Assembly: GCF_027531815.1 (NCBI RefSeq)
Contig: NZ_JAPZSK010000002.1
Location: 548,356 to 612,355, forward strand
Length of the DNA stretch: 64,000 bases
Source of the DNA: Gemmatimonas sp.
GTDB lineage: Bacteria; Gemmatimonadota; Gemmatimonadetes; Gemmatimonadales; Gemmatimonadaceae
Direction: 5' to 3'
The translations under genes were made by a program, and so were the position numbers. The notes below the pieces were generated by a model. The model had not been told where the DNA came from. It saw nothing but the letters and a program-made list of their open reading frames with translations, and ran no database searches. Below are positions 16,687-25,664 of the stretch, piece by piece (position 1 is the stretch's first letter; each line of letters starts with the position of its first letter).

Positions 16687-17097
16687 ATGGGCATGTCCGC
16701 AGGTGGTGGTGGCGGCGGCGGTCTCACCAACGAGATCAACGTGACGCCCATGATCGACGTGCTCCTCGTGCTCCTCGTGATCTTCATGATCATCGTGCCG
16801 ATGAGCCGCAAGGCCATCGACACGCAGCTCCCCGACCCGAATCCGCAGCAGGCGCAGCCGAATGCGAACCCGGATCAGATCGTGCTCGAGGTCCTGCCCG
16901 ACGACAAGTACGCGATCAACAAGGAACCGATCGACAAGGCCAAACTGTTCGAGCGCCTCAAGTCGATCTACGATCCGCGCCCGGACAAGATCATCTTCGT
17001 CAAGGGTGACACCATGACCACCTACGCCAACGTGGTGTGGGCCATGGACCAGGCGCGTGGCGCCGGGGTCAAGGTCATCGGCGTCGCGCCCAAGTAA
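16687..17097 (+). CDS. exbD: ExbD/TolR-family protein (second copy)
   Basis: A 136-residue ExbD paralog with the same Gly-rich leader, the NVTPMIDVLLVLLV motif at the membrane helix (Asp22 the expected proton carrier) and a shorter periplasmic domain containing INKEPIDKAKL. Clusters of one ExbB with two ExbD copies are common in Bacteroidetes- and Gemmatimonadota-like genomes, where ExbD heterodimers are plausible. It begins two bases after the preceding stop, so the two are translated together. A strong hairpin follows 42 bases downstream. Confidence 0.94.
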   Translation: MGMSAGGGGGGGLTNEINVTPMIDVLLVLLVIFMIIVPMSRKAIDTQLPDPNPQQAQPNANPDQIVLEVLPDDKYAINKEPIDKAKLFERLKSIYDPRPDKIIFVKGDTMTTYANVVWAMDQARGAGVKVIGVAPK

Positions 17098-17139
17098 GGG
17101 GCTGGTCGAGGGCACCTCATAGGCTGTTCTGGTGTTCAA

Positions 17140-17175
17140 TACGGCGGGCGAACCCATTCGGGGTCGCCCGCCGTA
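17140..17175 (+). terminator. Hairpin terminator or attenuator after the second exbD
   Basis: A 12-bp perfect stem (TACGGCGGGCGA at 17140-17151 with its complement at 17164-17175) encloses an 11-base loop with an inner CCC/GGG pairing. It lies between exbD and the second tonB gene, 74 bases before that gene's start. No T run follows, so partial read-through is plausible. Confidence 0.6.
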
Positions 17176-17249
17176 GTACATTCGACGGGCCCTCGGTCGG
17201 CACCCCTGCCGCCCACCCCGTCGTTGCGTCGTACCTTTCCCACTGCCGC

Positions 17250-18119
17250 ATGGCCGGACGTCCGCCAATCGAACCGTTCACCCTGACGACCCCCGATCCC
17301 CCGGCGCGGCCCCGATATCGGCCGCCCATCGGGATCCCGGTCGACTCGCCGCGGCGTGTGCGCAGTCTGGTATTGGCCGTGCTCCTGCACGTGGCCATCG
17401 TCCTGCTGCTCATCGTGCCGTTCACGTCGCCCGAGCTCCTGCGCGCCGTCATGGGCGCCGGGGGGCTGGGGCCGGCGGGTGGCGGCGGCGGCGGGAACAG
17501 GGGCGCCGGTGGCCGCATGATCGAGGAGCGGCTCCTGTACGTACCCATTGCGCCCACACCGGCGCCGGCGCCTCCCGTACCGGTACCGCCGCGGCCGCAG
17601 GTGCTGCCCCCCATCACGCCGCCACCGGTGGAGAAGCCCAAGGTTACCCCACCGGAGACGCCGCCCCCCCAGTCAACCACGGCGCCGGCCGCCGCGGCGG
17701 CGCCCACGGCGGCCACCACACCTGCGGCCGGTGCAGGCACAGGCGTGGGCACGGGAAATGACGGCAGCGGCGGCACCGGGCCCGGTAGCGGTGGCGGTGT
17801 TGGCTCAGGCGTCGGCACCGGGCGCGGCAGCGGCGTCGGCGCCGGTACGGGCGGCGGGCCTGGTACGGTATATCCGCCGGCCCCCACGGAGCTTTTTCTC
17901 CCGCCGCTCCCCGTACCCAACAAGGCGAAGGGCACGATTGTCGTGGTCTTCGATGTCGACTCCACCGGCAAGGTGCTCGACCTGCAGTTCAGCCCCACCA
18001 AGGATGGGGCCTACAATCGCAAATTGCGTGAGGCGCTCGTCTCCATCCGCTTCCGCCCGGCGGTCAATGCACAGGGCGTCCCCGTTCGCGCGCGCGCCGA
18101 GATTACCTACTCGCTGTGA
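17250..18119 (+). CDS. TonB-like protein with a long Pro- and Gly-rich linker
   Basis: A 289-residue protein with a cytoplasmic Pro-rich head, one membrane helix (about 38-58), a Gly-rich patch, a long Pro-rich linker (about 97-150), an unusual Gly/Ser/Thr-only stretch (about 155-210) and a compact C-terminal TonB-type domain (about 215-289) with VVVFDVDSTGKVLDLQF and a final SIRFRPA core. It probably transduces energy to a second set of receptors or is an envelope TolA/TonB-like connector. The start at 17250 gives a normal N terminus; the longer upstream frame overlaps exbD and is not TonB-like. Confidence 0.85.
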   Translation: MAGRPPIEPFTLTTPDPPARPRYRPPIGIPVDSPRRVRSLVLAVLLHVAIVLLLIVPFTSPELLRAVMGAGGLGPAGGGGGGNRGAGGRMIEERLLYVPIAPTPAPAPPVPVPPRPQVLPPITPPPVEKPKVTPPETPPPQSTTAPAAAAAPTAATTPAAGAGTGVGTGNDGSGGTGPGSGGGVGSGVGTGRGSGVGAGTGGGPGTVYPPAPTELFLPPLPVPNKAKGTIVVVFDVDSTGKVLDLQFSPTKDGAYNRKLREALVSIRFRPAVNAQGVPVRARAEITYSL

Positions 18120-18232
18120 CCCGCGCAGCGCACTAGTTTGCGCTAGCGTTTCAGGCCGCGCGTGAGTTCGCCTGCACCGCGTGTACACTCCCCTCCCGAG
18201 GCGCTCGCCTCCCCCCACCTCCCAGATACGTC

Positions 18233-19717
18233 ATGGGGCTGTTCGATCGTAAGCCGATCGTCGCTGCCGACGACGGCGAGCACGGCATGCGCCGCACGCT
18301 TGGCGCAGGCGATCTCGTCATGCTGGCCATCGGCGCCGTGATCGGTGCCGGCATCTTCTCCTCCCTCGGTACGGCCGCCGCCGGTGAGACCCTCGCCGAC
18401 GGGACGGTCGTGCGCTACGGGGCAGGGCCCGCGCTGGTGCTCTCCTTCGTGCTGCTCGGCGCTGTCTGCGGACTCGCGGCACTCTGCTACGCCGAGTTGG
18501 CGGCCATGATCCCCCAGGCCGGTAGCGCCTATGCCTACTCGTATGCCACGCTCGGGGAAATCGTCGCCTGGATCGTGGGCTGGGCGCTCATCCTCGAGTA
18601 TGCCGTGGGGAACGTGGCGGTGGCGATCGGATGGGGCGGGTACTTCAACGCCCTGCTCAGCGGGTTCGGCATCGAACTCCCCGGCTGGCTCACGCACGGC
18701 TACTGGAATGTGAAGGCCAGCAGTGATCCCGCCGTGCGCGCATTGCTCGACACCGCCCCGCGCATTGCCGGCGTGCCCGTCCTGGTCAACCTCCCGGCCT
18801 TCAGCATCGTCGCCGCCATCACGGCGCTGCTCATGCGGGGCGTCAAGGAGAGCACCCGGGCGAACAACATCATGGTGATCATCAAGCTCATCGTGCTGGG
18901 GCTGTTCGTCATCGTGGGGGCGTTGCACATCGATCCGGCCAACTACAAGCCCTTTGCCCCCAACGGATTCACCGGCATCCATCAGGGTGCCGCCATCGTC
19001 TTCTTCGCCTATATCGGTTTCGACGCCATCTCCACGGCCGCCGAGGAAACGAAAGACCCGCAACGCAACCTGCCGCGCGGCATCCTGGGCGGGCTCGCCA
19101 TCTGCACCCTCATCTACGTGATCGTCGGCTTCGTGGCCACCGGCCTCGTGCCGTACGATCAGCTCCGCAGCTCCGACCCGCTGGCCAAGGCGCTCTCCCT
19201 CGCCGGCCTTGAGACCGCCAGCTGGATCGTGGCCGCAGGCGCCGTGGTGTCCATGTCCGCAGTGCTGCTGGTGTTCCAGTACGGCCAGCCGCGCATCTTC
19301 TACGCCATGGCGCGCGATGGCCTGTTGCCACGCTTTGCCGCCAAGCTCGATCCCAAGACACGCACGCCCAAGGTCACCACGCTCATTACGGGGGTGCTCG
19401 TGGCGCTGGGCGCGCTGCTGGCCGATGATGCCGCGACCTATGACCTCACCAACATCGGTACGCTCGCGGCCTTCGCGGTGGTCTGCATCGGTGTGCTGGT
19501 GCTCCGTATCCGCGAACCCGACCGCCCGCGCCCCTTCCGAGTCCCGTTCGTGTGGGCCGTCACGCTCATCGGCGCCGGCGCCTGTGTCTTCGTCATGAAG
19601 GGACTGCCCGTCAGCGCGTGGATTGCGTTCGGCGTATGGATGGCAGTCGGCCTCGGGCTTTACTTCGTCTACGGCTATCGCAACTCCGTGCTGCGCACCG
19701 GCGCCACGGATCGCTGA
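18233..19717 (+). CDS. APC-family amino acid permease (cationic amino acid transporter type)
   Basis: A 494-residue inner-membrane transporter with about 12 to 13 hydrophobic helices. The unwound first helix motif GAVIGAGIFSSLGTAA and the family motif FFAYIGFDAISTAAEETKDP are clear hallmarks of CAT/YhdG-type APC carriers, which exchange or symport amino acids such as Lys, Arg or branched-chain residues. The substrate cannot be decided. The next transporter gene starts 26 bases downstream, so co-transcription is likely. A six-base-pair hairpin (18127-18144) precedes the gene. Confidence 0.92.
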   Translation: MGLFDRKPIVAADDGEHGMRRTLGAGDLVMLAIGAVIGAGIFSSLGTAAAGETLADGTVVRYGAGPALVLSFVLLGAVCGLAALCYAELAAMIPQAGSAYAYSYATLGEIVAWIVGWALILEYAVGNVAVAIGWGGYFNALLSGFGIELPGWLTHGYWNVKASSDPAVRALLDTAPRIAGVPVLVNLPAFSIVAAITALLMRGVKESTRANNIMVIIKLIVLGLFVIVGALHIDPANYKPFAPNGFTGIHQGAAIVFFAYIGFDAISTAAEETKDPQRNLPRGILGGLAICTLIYVIVGFVATGLVPYDQLRSSDPLAKALSLAGLETASWIVAAGAVVSMSAVLLVFQYGQPRIFYAMARDGLLPRFAAKLDPKTRTPKVTTLITGVLVALGALLADDAATYDLTNIGTLAAFAVVCIGVLVLRIREPDRPRPFRVPFVWAVTLIGAGACVFVMKGLPVSAWIAFGVWMAVGLGLYFVYGYRNSVLRTGATDR

Positions 19718-19743
19718 GCGCCGGCTCACCTTCTTCCCGTCCC

Positions 19744-21030
19744 ATGGCACATCTTTCCGCCGACACACCCGCCGCCACCCCCGGCAAGAAGGGATTCCTT
19801 GGCATTGGCTTTACCGGCTGGATCATCATCTCGATGATCGTCGGGATCCTCATCGGGTGGCTTGCCCCGGAGTTCTCGCAGAACCTCAAGCCGCTGGCCA
19901 ACATCTTCCTGCGCATGATCAAGTCGCTGATCGTGCCGCTGCTGTTCAGTACCCTGGTGGTGGGCATCGCCGGTCACGGCGACGACATGAAGAAGGTCGG
20001 CAAGCTGGCGCTGCGTTCGATCATCTACTTCGAGGTGGTGACCACGCTTGCGCTCGCGATCGGGTTGATTGCCGTCAACCTGGCGAAGCCCGGCGTTGGT
20101 CTCGCCATCTCGGCGGCCGGCGATAGCGAGGAGTTCAAGGCACTCGCTGCCAAGACGCCCACCTTTGCGTCGGTGCTCGAGCACACCGTACCGCAGAGTT
20201 TCTTCGAGGCGGCCGCACAGAACGAGGTGCTGCAGATCGTCTTCTTTGCCATCATCTTCGCCGTCGCGCTCGCCAAGGTGGAAGGGCCGTCGAAGAAGTT
20301 CATGATCGACTGGCTGCAGTCGCTCAGCGACATCATGTTCAAGTTCGTCGGCATCGTCATGGCCTACGCCCCCATCGGGATCGGGGCCGCCATCGGCGTC
20401 ACGGTGGGCAAGAGCGGCCTTGACGTCATGCTCAACCTCGCCAAGCTCGTGGGCACGCTGTACGTGTCGCTCATCGTGTTCGTCGTAATCGTGCTGCTGC
20501 CGGTCGCGCTCCTCGCCCGGATCGACATCAAGCGCTTCTGGGCGCTGGTCAAGGAACCGTGGCTCATCGCGTTCTCCACCGCCTCGTCCGAAGCGGCCTT
20601 CCCGCAGGCCATGCAGGCCATGGAGAAGTTCGGTGTGCCGCGGCGTATCGTGTCGTTCGTGCTCCCTACCGGCTACTCGTTCAATCTCGACGGCAGCACG
20701 CTGTATCTCGCCATCGCCTCGGTGTTCGTGGCACAGGCCGCCGGGATCGACATGCCCATCGGGACGCAGCTGCTCATGATGCTCACGCTCATGCTCACCT
20801 CGAAGGGCGTGGCGGCCGTCCCGCGGGCAAGCCTCGTAATCCTCTCCGGCGCGCTGGCGCAGTTTGGCCTGCCACTCGAAGGCATTGCCATCATTCTCGG
20901 CGTTGACGCCATCATGGACATGGCGCGTACCTCGGTGAACTTGCTGGGGAATTGTCTCGCCACCGCCGTCATGGCCCGCTGGGAAGGCGAATTGAAGGAC
21001 GGCCCGGTCACCGAGCCCGTCCCCGCCTGA
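19744..21030 (+). CDS. gltP: Dicarboxylate/glutamate:cation symporter (DAACS family)
   Basis: A 428-residue GltPh/DctA-like carrier with eight membrane helices and two re-entrant loops. Diagnostic motifs are the serine-rich hairpin TASSEAAFPQAM, the GYSFNLDGSTLYL segment with the conserved N-x-D-G turn, and NLLGNCLATAV near the C terminus. It imports glutamate, aspartate or C4-dicarboxylates with protons or sodium; the aspartase gene elsewhere in this window would use such substrates, though no linkage is shown. The start at 19744 fits the family; a longer frame overlaps the preceding permease. A strong terminator follows. Confidence 0.93.
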   Translation: MAHLSADTPAATPGKKGFLGIGFTGWIIISMIVGILIGWLAPEFSQNLKPLANIFLRMIKSLIVPLLFSTLVVGIAGHGDDMKKVGKLALRSIIYFEVVTTLALAIGLIAVNLAKPGVGLAISAAGDSEEFKALAAKTPTFASVLEHTVPQSFFEAAAQNEVLQIVFFAIIFAVALAKVEGPSKKFMIDWLQSLSDIMFKFVGIVMAYAPIGIGAAIGVTVGKSGLDVMLNLAKLVGTLYVSLIVFVVIVLLPVALLARIDIKRFWALVKEPWLIAFSTASSEAAFPQAMQAMEKFGVPRRIVSFVLPTGYSFNLDGSTLYLAIASVFVAQAAGIDMPIGTQLLMMLTLMLTSKGVAAVPRASLVILSGALAQFGLPLEGIAIILGVDAIMDMARTSVNLLGNCLATAVMARWEGELKDGPVTEPVPA

Positions 21031-21050
21031 ACGCAGGTGGCGACAAGGAC

Positions 21051-21081
21051 AAACGGGCCGATCATCATGATCGGCCCGTTT
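21051..21081. terminator. Intrinsic-type terminator after the symporter gene
   Basis: A nearly perfect 15-bp inverted repeat, AAACGGGCCGATCAT (21051-21065) with ATGATCGGCCCGTTT (21067-21081), separated by one base; the top of the stem must open to form a loop. The A run on one side and T run on the other allow termination of both the gltP transcript and the convergent kinase transcript (stop at 21151). Confidence 0.88.
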
Positions 21082-21150
21082 GCGTTTCACGGCCACACGC
21101 CACGATGCACGTGAAGCGGCATCCCCGCGCGAACCAGACGCAGAGTGCGG

Positions 21151-22101
21151 CTAGACTTCGACCCCCAACAGGCGCCGCGCACGCCGTACCGCGCCGCGCG
21201 CGGCGTCGACGTCGTCGCTGCGCACGGTGGCGCCGGGCACCGCGCTCTTGAGACGCTGCTCGAGTCGCTTGCGCACCAGCGAGCCGCGGGAGAGCAGCCC
21301 GCCTGCCAGCGCCACCGGGATGGCGGCTCGCTCGTCGGTGAAGCAGCGTCGGGCGAGGGTGCGCACATGCAACGCCAGCTCCTCCACGCAGAACGAGATC
21401 AGGGCGTTGGCCCGCAAGTCACCGGTGCCCGCCACCTGCGCCACCACCGGCGCAAGCAGCGCCAGCGTGGCGGGTGTGGCGGTGGCCGCCCACGGAATCA
21501 GGTCGTCCAACGTCTCAAGCTCGAGGGCCGTGAGCACGGCACCTGTCAACGCCGTTTCCGGCTCGCGGCCATCGTGCGCAGCCGTCACGACGCTCAGAGC
21601 ACGGCGCCCGAGCCAATGCGCGCTCCCCTCATCCCCCACGTTCGGTCCCCACCCGCCGCAGCGCTCGAGACGCCCGTCCGGTGCCTTGGAGTAGGCCACC
21701 GAGCCGGTGCCCGCAACGAGCAGCACGCCGGCCGAGTCGCCGAACGCATCGTCCATGGCAATCACCGCATCGGCCTGGACGGACACATCATCGGCCACGC
21801 GATGTTTGGCGAGGGCAGACCAGAGCGCCTGCGCCGCCCGTTCCTGCCCCGCGCCAGCCACGCCAACCACGCACACGGCCGGTCGCGTCTCCGTACGCTC
21901 CACCGTGGCGAGCGCGTCCTGAATGAGCGCCTTGATGATGTCCGCCGCCGCTCCCTCGGCACCGGGGCGCAGGGCGCTGCCGGGGCCTTCGACGCGGGCG
22001 AGCACAGTGCCCGCGGCGTCGGCCAGAAGCACGCGCGTGTGGCTTCCACCACCATCCACGCCCACCACCAATGGCGTCGGGTCAAGAGGTCCGGCGCTCA
22101 T
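21151..22101 (-). CDS. BadF/BadG/BcrA-type N-acetylhexosamine kinase (GlcNAc or MurNAc kinase)
   Basis: A 316-residue sugar kinase of the ASKHA fold. The phosphate-1 loop VVGVDGGGSHTRVLLAD is at the N terminus, the central GVLLVAGTGSVAYS contains the phosphate-2 motif, GGWGPNVGDEGSAHWLGR is the characteristic BadF-kinase motif, and PVALAGGLL is the adenosine loop. Relatives phosphorylate N-acetylglucosamine; the MurK kinase of Tannerella acts on both MurNAc and GlcNAc. The gene overlaps the upstream transporter by an ATGA and follows nagB, so it is part of an amino-sugar operon. Which sugar is used is open. Confidence 0.85.
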   Translation of the reverse strand: MSAGPLDPTPLVVGVDGGGSHTRVLLADAAGTVLARVEGPGSALRPGAEGAAADIIKALIQDALATVERTETRPAVCVVGVAGAGQERAAQALWSALAKHRVADDVSVQADAVIAMDDAFGDSAGVLLVAGTGSVAYSKAPDGRLERCGGWGPNVGDEGSAHWLGRRALSVVTAAHDGREPETALTGAVLTALELETLDDLIPWAATATPATLALLAPVVAQVAGTGDLRANALISFCVEELALHVRTLARRCFTDERAAIPVALAGGLLSRGSLVRKRLEQRLKSAVPGATVRSDDVDAARGAVRRARRLLGVEV

Positions 22102-23639
22102 CTGACACTCCTCGATGCGAGCGACGCGCCGGCCGGGTCGGCGGGCGCCGCGTGGGTGAACGACAACAACATGCCCGTCACGAAGGTAATCGTGAGGCCG
22201 ATCAGTACGTACCACGGCCAGGCTATCGTGGCCACCCCCCCCAGCGTGGGAGCCATGGATGGGTAGGCCGCCACGATCTGCTTGGCGAACACGATGAACG
22301 CCATGCACCCGATCCCCACGCTCATTCCCACGATGGCGTCACGCTGGTTGGCACGGTCCCAGAACATCCCGAGAAAGAACCCGCCCAGCAGGCCACCTTG
22401 GGTGAACGAGGCGATCGACAGCGCGATCACGACCACCGGCGTGCCCTGCTCCTTGAAGAGGAGGGCGCCCAGGGTGAGTCCCACGCCCCACACCAGGGCG
22501 AAGAGCTTGCTCACCTTCAGCGTCCGCGGGTCGTCCGCACTGCGCCCGGTGAAGGGTAGGTAGATGTCGTAGGTGGACGACGCGGCCAGAGCGTTGATCG
22601 CCCCCGAGTGCGTGCTCATGGTCGCGGCAATGATTGCGGCCACGATCAGGCCGATCAGGCCGTGCGGCATGCGCTCGATGATGAACGTGGGAAAGATCTG
22701 GTCGGCCTGCGGGAAGGACTGCCCGTTGTAGACCACCCAGAGGCCCAACCCCACGAAGAGGAACAGCGTCATCTGTGCGAACACCGCAAACCCGCTGCCG
22801 ATGATCGCCACCTGCGCCTGCGCTAGCGATCGGCTGGAGAGCAGGCGTTGCACGATGATCTGGTCGGCCCCGTGCGACGCCATCGCCAGGAACGCGCCCC
22901 CGATCAGACCGGCAAACATGGTGTGCGGGCGGTCGAACCCGGCGTACCAGTCGATGACCTGCAACTTGCCGGCGGCCCGGGCACGGTCTACGATCGTGCT
23001 CCACCCTCCCTCCACGGCATCACCGAGCAGGATGATCGCGGCAATGCCCCCCAGGACGTAGATGCTCGCCTGCAGCAGTTCGGTCCACACCACGGCCTTC
23101 ATCCCGCCGCGATACGTGTAGATCACCGTCAGCACACCCAGCACCAGGATGGCCGCCGGCATGGTGTACTCGCGCGGCATGACCGGCCCAATGATCAGCG
23201 CCACCGGAATGGCCGTGGCAAACACGCGCACCGCGTCTGCCATGGCGCGCGTGATCATGAACACGATCGACGTGAATCGACGAGTCGCGAGGCCGAAACG
23301 CGTCTCCAGCAGCGCATAGGCCGTCACGAGGTTGCCGTTGAAGTAGCGCGGCAGCAGCGTGTACGCCACAACGATGCGTCCCAGGATGTACCCGCCCACC
23401 ACCTCCAGAAAGCCGAGGTTGCCGGTGTACGACAACCCCGGAATGCTGATGAAGGTGAGCGCCGAGGTCTCACTCGCCACGATCGAGAAGAGAACCGCCC
23501 ACCACGGGATGGCACGCTCGGCCACGAAGTAGTCGTTCGCCGACTTCTGGTCGCGCCCGATGTACATGCCCAGGGCCGTGGTGCCGCCCAGGTACAACAG
23601 CAGCACCAGCAGGTCGAGAAGATTGAAGGTGCCGCTCAC
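22098..23639 (-). CDS. Sodium:solute symporter (SSS family), candidate amino-sugar transporter
   Basis: A 513-residue inner-membrane carrier with about 13 hydrophobic helices and the SSS core: an unwound first helix around TTALGMYIGRDQKSANDYFVA, the SIVASETSALTFISIPG segment and the second sodium-site helix IAATMSTHSGAINALA. It imports an organic solute with sodium. Flanked by a kinase overlapping it by 4 bp and by nagB 12 bases upstream, the probable cargo is GlcNAc, MurNAc or a muropeptide sugar, comparable to the SSS-type MurT of Tannerella; this is inferred from context only. Confidence 0.85.
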   Translation of the reverse strand: MSGTFNLLDLLVLLLYLGGTTALGMYIGRDQKSANDYFVAERAIPWWAVLFSIVASETSALTFISIPGLSYTGNLGFLEVVGGYILGRIVVAYTLLPRYFNGNLVTAYALLETRFGLATRRFTSIVFMITRAMADAVRVFATAIPVALIIGPVMPREYTMPAAILVLGVLTVIYTYRGGMKAVVWTELLQASIYVLGGIAAIILLGDAVEGGWSTIVDRARAAGKLQVIDWYAGFDRPHTMFAGLIGGAFLAMASHGADQIIVQRLLSSRSLAQAQVAIIGSGFAVFAQMTLFLFVGLGLWVVYNGQSFPQADQIFPTFIIERMPHGLIGLIVAAIIAATMSTHSGAINALAASSTYDIYLPFTGRSADDPRTLKVSKLFALVWGVGLTLGALLFKEQGTPVVVIALSIASFTQGGLLGGFFLGMFWDRANQRDAIVGMSVGIGCMAFIVFAKQIVAAYPSMAPTLGGVATIAWPWYVLIGLTITFVTGMLLSFTHAAPADPAGASLASRSVR

Positions 23640-23651
23640 GCGTCCCTCGAC

Positions 23652-25610
23652 TTACGCGATGACATACGCCTCCATGGCGAAATACTCCGCCAGGCCGAGT
23701 TGGTCGAGCTGGCGTGCCGTCGTCTTGTTGCGCTGTTCCACGCGCTGCCAGAACTCCCGCTCGTCCTGCCCGGGAAAGGGGGCCGAGTCCTTCTGCGACT
23801 GATGCTTGAAGATCGCCTGAATCTTCAGGGTCAGCTCCTCCTGCGACAACGGCACCAGCACCGTGGCCTCCGTCACCGGCCACTCCTGCCAGGCGCCACG
23901 ATAGAGCCAGATCTCGGGGCGTGCGCCAGCCTGCGCGCCGCTGTAGACCTCGGCCACGGCGCGGTCGATCGCTTCCTTGCACATGCGATGGGTGCCGTGC
24001 GGGTCCGACAGGTCGCCGGCCACGAAGATGAGGTCGGGCTTGAGCTCGCGCAGCAGCTGGGCCACGATCGCCACGTCGGCCGGCCCGATCGGATCCTTGC
24101 GCACCTTGCCGGTCTGATAGAACGGCAGGTTGAGGAATCGCGCGTGTGCCTTGGACAGGCCCATCACCTCGATGCCGCTCACCGCCTCCGACTCACGGAT
24201 GATGCGCTTGATGTCCTGCACCTCGGCAATGTCCACTTCACCGGGCTGCTTGCGATCGAGAAAGGCGTGCACCGTCTCCGCCAGCGCCCGCACATTCGCG
24301 CCACCGCCGATGCGCTCGGCGTCGAGGCGCACGAGGAAGTCGAGATACCGGCGTACATCATGGTCGAAGACGGCAATATTGCCGCTCGTCATGTACGCCA
24401 CCGTCATGTCGTTGCCGTTCTCCACGAACTTGCGGAGGATGCCGCCCATGGAGATGACGTCGTCGTCCGGATGCGGCGAGAAGCAAATGGTGCGCAGGCC
24501 GCGCGGCAGCTTGCTTTTGCCGCGAATCTTGGCGCCGAGCATGTTGAACACGAGGCCGTTCACGGCGCCCGGGGAACCGTGCCGCGCCACCAGGGAGGTG
24601 AGGTGATTGTCGGCATAGTCCTGCTGCGTGAGCTTCAGGATGGCCTTGCCGCACTTCGCCGCCAGCCACGTCACGGCGCGCAGCATGAGGGCGTCCCCCC
24701 AATGCACTTCGTCCAGCAACCAGGGCGTGGCCACCCGCGTCAGATCGACTGCCGCCGAGTCGTCCACGTAAAAGGTCGTGTTCGGATGGCGCTGCAGGAA
24801 CGTCGCCGCCACCGCCCGGTCGATCTCGCCTTCCACGGCACGCCGCACGATCCCGGCCTTGTGCTCACCGGTCGCGAGGATCGCGATCTCGCGTGCCCCC
24901 ATGATGGTGGCAATGCCCATCGTGATGGCCTCGCGCGGCACGTTCTCCTCGCCGAAGAAATCGGCAGCCGCATCACGGCGCGTGATGCTGTCGAGGTGCA
25001 CGAGGCGGGTTTGGCTCTGTTCGCCGGAGCCCGGTTCATTGAAGCCGATGTGCCCGGTCTTGCCGATGCCGAGCAGCTGAAAATCAATGCCCCCCAGGGC
25101 GGCGATGCGCGCTTCGTAGGCGGCACACGCGGCCTCCACGTCGGCCCGGGGTAGGGACCCGTCGGGGATGTGCACGTGCGCCGGATCGATGTCCACGTGC
25201 GAGAAGAGATTCTCCCACATGAACCGATGGTACGAGTGGATGCTGTCCCGCCGCATCGGGTAGTACTCGTCCAGATTGAACGTGACCACATGGCGGAAGC
25301 TCAGCCCTTCCTCGCGGTGCAACCGGATCAACTCGCGGTACACCCCGATCGGCGTGCTGCCGGTCGCCAGCCCGAGCACGAGTGGTCGAGCGGCGCTCGC
25401 GTGCTCGCGGATGAGCGTGGCTATGCGCCCCGCCACCGCCCGCGCCATCGCGCCGTGTTCATCGATGATGATGGTGGGAATGCGCTCGCGCGCGGTGCCG
25501 GTGACACCGGCATGAACGAAGGGCGTACCCGCAACGCGCACAGGCCCGCCGCTCGACTCGAGCGTGCGGGCCTGCACCTGATCACGGGCCGCCGTGGATT
25601 CGGAGGCCAT
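23652..25610 (-). CDS. nagB: Glucosamine-6-phosphate deaminase fused to a PIG-L deacetylase-like domain
   Basis: A 652-residue two-domain enzyme. Residues about 45-325 are NagB: LGLATGSTPIGVY binds phosphate, Asp114 in FNLDEYY is the catalytic base, and GKTGHIGFNEPGS carries the active-site His. Residues about 370-560 are a PIG-L/LmbE-type zinc deacetylase with SPHPDDDVISMGG (HPDD at 380-383) and DPHGTHR as the second metal motif. Single-domain NagB is about 260 residues, so this is the long fusion type known from Bacteroidetes. It could turn GlcNAc-6-phosphate into fructose-6-phosphate in one polypeptide, since no nagA is seen nearby. It heads the transporter-kinase operon. Confidence 0.93.
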   Translation of the reverse strand: MASESTAARDQVQARTLESSGGPVRVAGTPFVHAGVTGTARERIPTIIIDEHGAMARAVAGRIATLIREHASAARPLVLGLATGSTPIGVYRELIRLHREEGLSFRHVVTFNLDEYYPMRRDSIHSYHRFMWENLFSHVDIDPAHVHIPDGSLPRADVEAACAAYEARIAALGGIDFQLLGIGKTGHIGFNEPGSGEQSQTRLVHLDSITRRDAAADFFGEENVPREAITMGIATIMGAREIAILATGEHKAGIVRRAVEGEIDRAVAATFLQRHPNTTFYVDDSAAVDLTRVATPWLLDEVHWGDALMLRAVTWLAAKCGKAILKLTQQDYADNHLTSLVARHGSPGAVNGLVFNMLGAKIRGKSKLPRGLRTICFSPHPDDDVISMGGILRKFVENGNDMTVAYMTSGNIAVFDHDVRRYLDFLVRLDAERIGGGANVRALAETVHAFLDRKQPGEVDIAEVQDIKRIIRESEAVSGIEVMGLSKAHARFLNLPFYQTGKVRKDPIGPADVAIVAQLLRELKPDLIFVAGDLSDPHGTHRMCKEAIDRAVAEVYSGAQAGARPEIWLYRGAWQEWPVTEATVLVPLSQEELTLKIQAIFKHQSQKDSAPFPGQDEREFWQRVEQRNKTTARQLDQLGLAEYFAMEAYVIA

Positions 25611-25638
25611 GAACGGAAAATCGAAGATGGTGAAGAAT

Positions 25639-25657
25639 GATCGCCCGGCGGGCGATC
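25639..25657 (-). other. Intercistronic hairpin between the Fe-S carrier gene and nagB
   Basis: An 8-bp perfect stem, GATCGCCC (25639-25646) with GGGCGATC (25650-25657), around a 3-base loop. On the minus strand it lies just after the Fe-S carrier stop and 29 bases before the nagB ATG. No T run follows, so it may only attenuate read-through into nagB. Confidence 0.5.
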
Positions 25658-25664
25658 GGACGCG

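Noticed and set aside
17037..17249. N-terminal extension of the second TonB-like protein
   Set aside because: It overlaps exbD and a terminator-like hairpin and lacks a signal or membrane segment; the ATG at 17250 gives a normal TonB layout.
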